Under the pieces are notes generated by a model. That model was given only the letters and a program-made list of their open reading frames with translations, had not been told where the DNA came from and ran no database searches. From an uncultured bacterium (GTDB lineage Bacteria; Desulfobacterota; Desulfobulbia; Desulfobulbales; Desulfobulbaceae): a stretch of 9,505 nucleotides of DNA. Shown piece after piece: positions 1 to 6,070 of the stretch. Position 1 is the first letter of the stretch. The number at the start of each line of letters is the position of its first letter. The stretch spans positions 1 to 9,505 of the forward strand of contig CAITZN010000455.1 of NCBI GenBank assembly GCA_903896915.1, in the 5' to 3' direction. The position numbers and the translations under genes were made by a program.

Positions 1-1
1 C

Positions 2-97
2 CCCTATCACACCCTTTTTACCAAAGAATTCGAAGAGCACGATGAGATGAGCTTGTATGTGCTGCACAAGCTCTGTATATTCCCGAAAAATACTTAG
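2..97 (+). CDS. possible 3' end of an upstream gene (partial)
   Basis: Frame 2 is open from the window edge for 31 codons to a TAG at 95-97. The short peptide is mixed hydrophobic and acidic (residues such as FEEHDEM followed by LYVLHKLCIF), which is compatible with the tail of a real protein but is too short to identify. A perfect 8-base inverted repeat (49-56 with 66-73) lies inside it. No family is recognised, and an open frame of this length could occur by chance. If real, it would be the gene before letA on the same strand, ending about 200 bases before the preferred letA start. Confidence 0.25.
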   Translation, partial: PYHTLFTKEFEEHDEMSLYVLHKLCIFPKNT

Positions 98-294
98 AGA
101 ACCCCTAAACAGCCATCAGCGTCATGCTGCCGCCATGGCCCCCTGACAATCCCGAGATTGTCGACATTTTTACAACCGTAGCAAGAGTACATCGGGTTAA
201 TCATACATGCATCGAGTTTGCAAACACCATAACCACAACGGTGCAGAATATCCACAACGCTCCCGTGCCACTGCGCAAAGTCTCAGGCAGCAGG

Positions 295-1671
295 ATGTTT
301 ACGCACCACACGACGCCAGTTGCTGATGCCATGGGAACCCCGTCCAACACCACCCCCGATATCCCGGCCGCAACCGTGACCGTCTGCCCCGATTGTAGCC
401 TCATCCTGCAATCTATTACTCCAGAGCCGCACCAGATTGCCGTTTGCCCACGTTGTTCACAACAATTATATCGATACAAACACAATACTATCCAAAAAGC
501 CATGGTCCTGAGTTTGACCGGCCTCTGCCTCTACATGCCGGCCAACATGCTGCCGCTGCTCAGCTTTTCGGTCCTTGGCATCGACACCCAAAGTTCGATC
601 ATACAGGCATGCCTGAGCATGTTTGACCAAGGACAGTATGTCATCGGCATAACGGTAGCGCTAACGACCCTGGTCTTCCCGCTGCTGATCCTCTCCGGCC
701 TGCTGCTCATCACCTTAGGATTGATCCGTGGATGGCAGGCGGCATGGATGCCTCGATTTTTCCGGATGTATCACCATCTGATCGAATGGGCGATGACCGA
801 TGTCTTCCTCGTTGGCGTGCTGATCACCATTGTCAAGATGTCGCACACAGCGGCCGTCACCCTCAATCCGGGTTTTTTCTGTTTTGTAGGTTTGGTCCTC
901 GCCACCATCTCAGCCCACACGGTTATCGACCAGGAGCTTTTCTGGTCGTTGATGGAAAGAGTGAGTCGGCCATCCTCATCCTTGCACGGGGAGATAGAAT
1001 CAGCGACTCCAAACATACCCCTTGAGAAGGGTAATTTTCTGCTCTGCCATAGCTGCCACAAACTGCTGCCCGCTGATTACACCACAGTCAGCGGCCGCAC
1101 CGACTGCCCGCGCTGCGGCCACCGGCTCCACCCAAGAAAGGCTGACAGCATCGCCCGCACCTGGTCCCTGATTCTCACCGCCTGTATCCTCACGGTACCG
1201 GCGAATCTGCTGCCGATCATGGAAGTTGAGCATTTTGGTGTTCCCGACCGCTCCACCATCATGGACGGCATTCTCTATTTTTTCAGGGAAGGCTCGTACG
1301 GCATCGGCCTGGTCATTTTCATCGCCTCGATCCTGGTTCCTCTGTTCAAGATCATCGGCCTGGTCATCATCCTGCTTTCCATTCATTTTCGCTGGCGGAG
1401 TTGGCTGCGCCATAAGGCCATCATGTTCCGCTATATCGAATTCATCGGGCGCTGGTCAATGCTCGATATCTTTGTCATCACCCTACTCTGCTCCCTGGCG
1501 CAATTCGGTTTCCTCTCTACCATCAGTGCCGCCCCTGCGGCCTTTTATTTTACTGGCGTCGTCCTCTCAACCATGTTCGCGGCACTAAGCTTTGATCCCA
1601 GACTTCTCTGGGACGCGGCTGCCGTAGCTCCGAACCAACAAGAAACCCATGGAAAAACCTATCATTCGTAA
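295..1671 (+). CDS. letA: LetA/PqiA-family inner-membrane protein (YebS-like)
   Basis: Integral membrane partner of an MCE lipid-transport protein, thought to sit in the inner membrane and pass lipids to or from the LetB tube. The protein is a tandem duplication. Numbered from the ATG at 295 (458 residues), each half has a zinc-ribbon with two CxxC pairs (Cys31/34 and 51/54; Cys251/254 and 271/274) followed by about four membrane helices (roughly 68-90, 114-142, 165-183, 190-209; then 288-308, 332-362, 383-405, 410-432). Both halves repeat the PqiA signature PANxLP at the first helix. The frame is open back to an ATG at 124, but the added 57 residues look non-conserved, and E. coli YebS has only about 30 residues before its first Cys pair. 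The ATG at 295 gives the same spacing and has a weak AGG upstream; the ATG at 331 is also possible. Its 3' end overlaps letB, and the seven-MCE partner argues for letA rather than pqiA. Confidence 0.9.
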   Translation: MFTHHTTPVADAMGTPSNTTPDIPAATVTVCPDCSLILQSITPEPHQIAVCPRCSQQLYRYKHNTIQKAMVLSLTGLCLYMPANMLPLLSFSVLGIDTQSSIIQACLSMFDQGQYVIGITVALTTLVFPLLILSGLLLITLGLIRGWQAAWMPRFFRMYHHLIEWAMTDVFLVGVLITIVKMSHTAAVTLNPGFFCFVGLVLATISAHTVIDQELFWSLMERVSRPSSSLHGEIESATPNIPLEKGNFLLCHSCHKLLPADYTTVSGRTDCPRCGHRLHPRKADSIARTWSLILTACILTVPANLLPIMEVEHFGVPDRSTIMDGILYFFREGSYGIGLVIFIASILVPLFKIIGLVIILLSIHFRWRSWLRHKAIMFRYIEFIGRWSMLDIFVITLLCSLAQFGFLSTISAAPAAFYFTGVVLSTMFAALSFDPRLLWDAAAVAPNQQETHGKTYHS

Positions 1672-4375
1672 ACGCCGCAGCATCTCTCCCATCTGGATCC
1701 TCCCGCTGGTCGCCCTCTGCATCGGCGGTTGGCTGCTCTTTACCAATATCCGGGATGCCGGGATCGAAATCACCGTTCATTTCCAAGATGCCACCGGCAT
1801 TACTCCTGGAAAGACCAAGGTCATCGTCAAGGGCATTCCGGTCGGCACCGTCAAACGGTTGCACATTGACGAAGGGATGCAGGGCGTCAACCTAGTCATC
1901 ACCATGGAGCGCCAGGCCCGGAGCGCCCTGGTCGAAGACACAGCCTTCTGGGTCGTTAAACCGGAAGTCTCAGCCGGTAAGGTCAGCGGCCTGGAAACCC
2001 TGTTCGGTGGTTCGTACCTGGGCATGCGCAAGGGCAGTTCCACCAACACCACTACCAGTTTCGAAGGTCTGCCCGCACCCCCACCGCTCGACAACACCAC
2101 CCCCGGTCTCCATATCACCCTGGAATCCGACACCCTCTCTTCGTTGCAGCGGGGTTCCAATATCTACACTAAAAATCTGCAGATAGGCTACCTTGAGGAC
2201 TACTCCCTCCAGGAAAACGGTAAAATTCAGCTCAAGGTCTATATTGAGGCGCGATTCGCCCACCTGATCCGCACCGGGACCCGTTTCTGGAATGCCAGCG
2301 GCCTCAACCTGACCGGCGACGTCCAGAGTGGACTAACTGTGAACGTCGAGTCGCTGGCCTCGCTCATCTACGGCGGCATCACCTGCGCTACCCCCCCTTC
2401 TCTGGAAAAAACGGATCCAGCCAACAACACCAGCACCTTTAACCTCTATAAAGATTTTGAAGATGCCCAATACGGCATCACCATGACCTTGCAGTTGGCC
2501 TCGGGCGAAGGAATTGTGGCAGGCAAGACCAAGGTGATGTACCGGGGAATGAAAAGCGGGGTGGTCAAGAGTATCGATATCAACAAAGACGAGTTGCACA
2601 CTGTCACCGCAACCATTCTCCTCGACCCGAGGGCGGAGATGATCCTCAAAGAACGGACCCGGTTTTGGGTCATTCGCCCTCAGGTACAGATCACTGGTGT
2701 CAAAAACCTGGAAACGCTTCTCACCGGGTCGTATATCACCTTTGAAATCGGCGAGGGCAACCAACGGACACAGTTTGCCGAAGAGGTCGGTCCCAAGCCA
2801 GCCTCAACCATCCGTCCCGGCGTCAATTATACGATGAAGGCTCCTGACAGCGGCGGCCTGGTCATAGGAGCGCCGATTCTCTATAAACAGATCGCTGTCG
2901 GCGAGGTCACCAATATCACCCTTGCGCCCAAAGGCGATGCCGTTTTCATTCGCCTGAACATGCAGCATCCCTACAACGAATTGATCACTAAAAAAACCGT
3001 GTTTTGGAATGCTGGAGGCCTCAAGGTTGATGCCAGCCTCTCGCACCTCCAGGTTAATCTCGGTTCTGTCCAATCCCTGCTGGCCGGCGGGGTAGCTTTT
3101 GCAAATCCACCGCTCAAGCCGGGCACGTCGAGCCCTCCTGCGGAAGCGGAAAGCACTTTCAAGCTCCATGCCTCCTACAATGACGCGGTCAAAAGCGTGC
3201 CGGAACTGGAATTAAAAGGCCTGCGGCTCCAACTGCTCACGGCCAAAGCGCCGCCGCTGACCATCGGCGCGCCGGTTCTTTACAATAATATCAAAGTGGG
3301 TGAAATTCTCGGTTTCGATCTGGCCAAAAACCGTCGCGATACGATTATCCAGATCTTTCTCAAGGATGGCTACCGGGATCTGGCCACCAGCGCTTCCCGT
3401 TTTTATACCTTTTCCGGTTTCAAGGTCAACGCCTCCCTACAAGGCGTCAACCTGGAGACCGCACCCTTTGACGCTCTGGTCAATGGCGGCATCTCCTTTT
3501 TCACCGGTGACAAGGGCGAACCGGTCCGCTCGGAACACACCTTCCCGCTCTACGAATCGCTGCAAGCGGCCGTCAATGCCGATGCCCTACGCCTGACCCT
3601 GCATTTCAGCAGCGGTGAGGGCATCACCAAGAACACCGAGATTAAATATCAGGGAATCAGCATCGGCAAGGTGACTGCCGTCAGCCTCGATCCAGCCGAT
3701 GAAGGTGTTCATGGCGAGGCCTGCGTGCCTAGGGAGATGGCCCGGCTGTTCCGCAAGGAGACTGCACTCCGCCTGGTCAGGCCCGAGGTAAGCATCTCCG
3801 GCATCCGCAATCTCGAAACCATGCTCACCGGGGCCTATATCGATGTTCGCGCCGGATCAGGGCAACCGCGCACCGATTTCACGGTTTTTGCCCCGGCTGC
3901 TGACACCTCGCAACCGTCGACCGGACTCAATATTGTTCTGGAGACCTCTACTCAGGGATCCCTGAAACAAGGTAGCCCTGTCTATTACCGGCAGCTCAAG
4001 GTTGGTCAGATCACTGGCTCCCGGCTGTCGCCCACGGCGCAGGAAGTTTGGCTCACCGCCAATATCGAACCGGCCTATACCAAACTGATCTACTCCGGGA
4101 CCAAATTCTGGAACGCGAGCGGCATCAAGCTCAGCGGCGGCGTCCTCAGCGGCATGACCGTCAGCACTGAATCCATGGAGGCCATCCTCACGGGCGGGGT
4201 TGCCCTGGCGACTCCAGAGGATGGCGAGATTGGGGTGCCAGCTGCCCCCGGCACACACTTTCAGCTAGCCGGCAAGGTCAAGGATGAATGGCTCAATTGG
4301 CAGCCACAGCTGCCGCCGCCAGCAGGAAACCATCAGGAAAAAAAACCTGCACCAGTGACGAAAAAAGATTCTTGA
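1649..4375 (+). CDS. letB: LetB-type protein with seven MCE domains
   Basis: Periplasm-spanning lipid-transport protein; in E. coli LetB (YebT, about 880 residues) seven stacked MCE rings make a hydrophobic tunnel between the two membranes. Here 908 residues carry a basic N-terminus, one membrane anchor (about 13-32), then seven MCE domains at about 39-128, 153-248, 276-370, 390-487, 521-620, 644-736 and 757-856. Each begins with a pattern like GxxVxYxGxxVGxV and ends with a loop leading to LxxGG or LxTGS/AY. Two loop types alternate: a short type reading FWVxxPEV-GLETLxxGSY in domains 1, 3 and 6, and a longer type with FWNASG...GG in domains 2, 4 and 7; domain 5 is a variant of the longer type. 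The C-terminal tail (about 870-908) is Pro- and Lys-rich. The start overlaps letA by 23 bases, with only a weak purine stretch upstream, so translation coupled to letA is likely. Seven domains distinguish it from three-domain PqiB. No pqiC-like lipoprotein gene follows. Confidence 0.93.
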   Translation: MEKPIIRKRRSISPIWILPLVALCIGGWLLFTNIRDAGIEITVHFQDATGITPGKTKVIVKGIPVGTVKRLHIDEGMQGVNLVITMERQARSALVEDTAFWVVKPEVSAGKVSGLETLFGGSYLGMRKGSSTNTTTSFEGLPAPPPLDNTTPGLHITLESDTLSSLQRGSNIYTKNLQIGYLEDYSLQENGKIQLKVYIEARFAHLIRTGTRFWNASGLNLTGDVQSGLTVNVESLASLIYGGITCATPPSLEKTDPANNTSTFNLYKDFEDAQYGITMTLQLASGEGIVAGKTKVMYRGMKSGVVKSIDINKDELHTVTATILLDPRAEMILKERTRFWVIRPQVQITGVKNLETLLTGSYITFEIGEGNQRTQFAEEVGPKPASTIRPGVNYTMKAPDSGGLVIGAPILYKQIAVGEVTNITLAPKGDAVFIRLNMQHPYNELITKKTVFWNAGGLKVDASLSHLQVNLGSVQSLLAGGVAFANPPLKPGTSSPPAEAESTFKLHASYNDAVKSVPELELKGLRLQLLTAKAPPLTIGAPVLYNNIKVGEILGFDLAKNRRDTIIQIFLKDGYRDLATSASRFYTFSGFKVNASLQGVNLETAPFDALVNGGISFFTGDKGEPVRSEHTFPLYESLQAAVNADALRLTLHFSSGEGITKNTEIKYQGISIGKVTAVSLDPADEGVHGEACVPREMARLFRKETALRLVRPEVSISGIRNLETMLTGAYIDVRAGSGQPRTDFTVFAPAADTSQPSTGLNIVLETSTQGSLKQGSPVYYRQLKVGQITGSRLSPTAQEVWLTANIEPAYTKLIYSGTKFWNASGIKLSGGVLSGMTVSTESMEAILTGGVALATPEDGEIGVPAAPGTHFQLAGKVKDEWLNWQPQLPPPAGNHQEKKPAPVTKKDS

Positions 4376-4419
4376 GTTTCAAGGGGATAGCTTCAAAATG
4401 CCTTACGAGAGATAACAAC

Positions 4420-4725
4420 ATGAAAAAAATAGAATACCGGGAACGAGCATTGAAGATCCTGCCATGGGTCTGCGCCAGTTGCGGGCGTGATTTTTCCGGC
4501 AAGAATTTACGTGAGCTGACGGTGCATCATAAAGACCACAATTTCAAGAACAACCCACCCGATGGCAGCAACTGGGAAATGCTCTGTCTCTACTGCCACG
4601 ACAACGAACACTCCCGCGACCTGGACGCCGCATGGCTGCCCACCGAAGATGCCGACCGGAACAAAGGACCCACAACTACCCACAACCCTTTTGCGAGCCT
4701 CGCCAGCCTGTTGCAGAAAAAATAA
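4420..4725 (+). CDS. yajD: YajD-like HNH nuclease-family protein
   Basis: Small 101-residue protein of the HNH superfamily. It shares with E. coli YajD, as I recall that sequence, the block RExALKIxPWVC, then LRELTVHH, then the NNPxDGSNWExLCLYCHDxEHS block, and an NPFA segment near the C-terminus. Visible metal and catalytic residues are Cys18/Cys21, His36-His37, Asn51, Cys56/Cys59, His60 and His64, which is a complete HNH core with a structural zinc site. The family is predicted to cut DNA, but the cellular role of YajD is not established. The frame extends upstream to 4288, inside letB; the ATG at 4420 is preferred because it is the conserved family start and follows a purine-rich GAGAGA stretch. 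It begins 44 bases after letB, so it is probably co-transcribed with letAB, though nothing links it to lipid transport. Confidence 0.85.
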   Translation: MKKIEYRERALKILPWVCASCGRDFSGKNLRELTVHHKDHNFKNNPPDGSNWEMLCLYCHDNEHSRDLDAAWLPTEDADRNKGPTTTHNPFASLASLLQKK

Positions 4726-4850
4726 AGACCGGGTCAGAAAGGAAAAACAGGAGCCAAGAAGAACGGAGATTGGGCCTGACTGCCACGTTGACAATCCCGG
4801 GCCTGGGCCACGCGTTGCAGGGTAACCACCCCCCCGCTAACCATCCCCTT

Positions 4851-5702
4851 TCACCTCTTCTGCTGCTGGAAGAGATACTGGCTAGTCAGCGTCAACAGGA
4901 TAGCAAAAACCATCGCTGCAGCCCCCAGGAGAACATTGTAATAGACCGGCGCGATCAAGGCGATGCGGATCATCAGGGTTGAAAGGGCGTAGCCCGAGTT
5001 ACGGAAAATCATCTTGGCGGAAGGGTGAAAGCACTGGGAAACCAGGACGATGAGGATGTCGGTAAGGATCAACTGGGTGTAGAAACCGTGCAGAAAATCA
5101 GGATGTTCCACCCCCACAAGGGTCTGATAGGCCGAATAGACCCCCATAAGGAGAAACGAGAACAACAACAGAAGAGAAATCGCTTTTTTCGAGGCGACAA
5201 AGCCATATAGATCCATGTGGCGGCCGTCCTCTTCGCTCCGTTTCTGGATCTTGTAATAGACTCCCAGCAGGACGAAAACCAGCAACGCCCCAAAACCGCT
5301 CGCCAAAATATGCAGCACCTTGTCCTCGTTGCCCAGATAAGTGAGCGGCTCGGAAAAATACGATAATTCTTTGAAGGCATTCCGGATAAGGATCAGGGAG
5401 AGAATTTCGAACTGTTTGCCCAGTGATTTGGAAAAGGAACAGGGCAGGACAAAGATTAGACTGATCACCTCCAGAATGAGAATGACGGTAAAGGCCGCAT
5501 GCACCGCAAAGAAATGGTTCGTCGACACCAGCGCAGCCAAGTCTGCGGGCAGGAGACCCTGCCGGTTCAGTTCGATTGCAGCCAAGCTGCAGAGAAACAA
5601 AAAGACCAGCAAGACCGAAATCTTTCGATACAGCCGTTCATGCTCGTAAAAAGATTGCAGCGGATCAAAAATATAGGTGATCCTGGCAAAGAGTGTATTC
5701 AT
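4851..5702 (-). CDS. multi-spanning membrane protein of unknown function
   Basis: I do not recognise the family. The 283-residue product is rich in Leu, Ile and Phe, with likely membrane helices at about 28-45, 66-87, 128-150, 174-194, 208-225 and one long or double segment at 240-275. A further amphipathic stretch at about 95-110 contains Lys and Arg spaced among hydrophobics, followed by a polar loop (111-127). There is no signal peptide. Charged loops at 151-173 and the basic C-terminal end (QQQKR) would be soluble. The frame opens further upstream to 5768, but the ATG at 5702 is preferred because an AGGAAAGGA ribosome binding site lies 10 bases ahead of it and the extra 22 residues are polar and unlike the rest. 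It faces yajD tail to tail and diverges from the phospholipase-like gene. A transporter, channel or sensor membrane domain are all possible, and the sequence does not choose among them. Confidence 0.8.
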   Translation of the reverse strand: MNTLFARITYIFDPLQSFYEHERLYRKISVLLVFLFLCSLAAIELNRQGLLPADLAALVSTNHFFAVHAAFTVILILEVISLIFVLPCSFSKSLGKQFEILSLILIRNAFKELSYFSEPLTYLGNEDKVLHILASGFGALLVFVLLGVYYKIQKRSEEDGRHMDLYGFVASKKAISLLLLFSFLLMGVYSAYQTLVGVEHPDFLHGFYTQLILTDILIVLVSQCFHPSAKMIFRNSGYALSTLMIRIALIAPVYYNVLLGAAAMVFAILLTLTSQYLFQQQKR

Positions 5703-5712
5703 GGCAATATTT

Positions 5713-5721
5713 TCCTTTCCT
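5713..5721 (-). promoter_or_regulatory. ribosome binding site of the membrane protein gene
   Basis: Read on the minus strand the site is AGGAAAGGA, ending 10 bases before the ATG at 5702. It decides in favour of this start over the longer open frame reaching 5768. Confidence 0.6.
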
Positions 5722-6055
5722 GCGAGAAAACTCCTTGCCGACTCGTTCCTGCGAAAGTCTGCTGGCAAAGGAGCAAGATTACTGGACTCAATGGTGGTTA
5801 ATAATTTTGCTGCTTTTCAGGAGCCGGTTGCTTCCCAAAAATATAATGCGAGGCAGGGGTGCCTGACAAAGCGTAAGAACACTTCTTATTTTATCATGCA
5901 GGCGGCATAATATCTCTTCTCTTAGAGAGTGTCCATCCGTAAACCCCTTTTTTGAAATGACGAGAGACACTGGCAGGCGGGTAGTTACAGAAGGAACACA
6001 ACTTAACCATTGCGCCTGGAACAAAGTTCATTCACAATAATTCTTGCTTCAACCC

Positions 6056-6061
6056 TGGAGG
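6056..6061 (+). promoter_or_regulatory. ribosome binding site pointing to a TTG start
   Basis: TGGAGG lies 9 bases before a TTG at 6071. Other in-frame starts fit less well: TTG 6044 lies upstream of the site, TTG 6065 is only 3 bases after it, and ATG 6185 has no such sequence ahead of it. Confidence 0.5.
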
Positions 6062-6070
6062 CATTTGCCG

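Larger units (their letters stand above)
5703..6070. promoter_or_regulatory. divergent intergenic region with repeats and hairpins
   Basis: This 368-base gap between divergent genes must hold both promoters. Next to the minus-strand gene lie a 9-base direct repeat TTCCTGCGA (5717-5725 and 5746-5754) and an imperfect inverted repeat (5731-5739 with 5764-5773; arms CTCCTTGCC and GGCAAAGGAG), which could fold in the minus-strand leader. Further on are AGGCA-gggg-TGCCT at 5851-5864 and AGTGTC/GACACT at 5928-5933 and 5966-5971. Short open frames here lack family features. I could not place a convincing -35/-10 pair for either gene. Confidence 0.4.

Noticed and set aside
1000..1413. Minus-strand open frame of 137 codons inside letA
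   Set aside because: It lies wholly opposite a well-supported membrane protein gene and its translation is low-complexity and charged, typical of an antisense shadow.
2333..2764. Minus-strand open frame of 143 codons inside letB
   Set aside because: It is opposite conserved MCE domains 2-4 with no ribosome binding site or recognisable domain.
3857..4258. Minus-strand open frame of 133 codons inside letB
   Set aside because: It is opposite MCE domains 6-7, and its codon pattern follows from the GC-rich sense strand.
1649..4375. Assignment of the MCE gene as pqiB
   Set aside because: PqiB has three MCE domains and is followed by pqiC; this protein has seven and is followed by yajD, so LetB fits better.
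4726..4850. Bidirectional terminator between the convergent yajD and membrane protein genes
   Set aside because: The gap has GGGCC-rich stretches but no clear stem followed by a T-run in either direction.
5788..6024. Minus-strand 78-codon open frame in the divergent region as a transposase remnant
   Set aside because: No catalytic residues, helix-turn-helix or second terminal repeat can be seen; retained only as a low-interest note.
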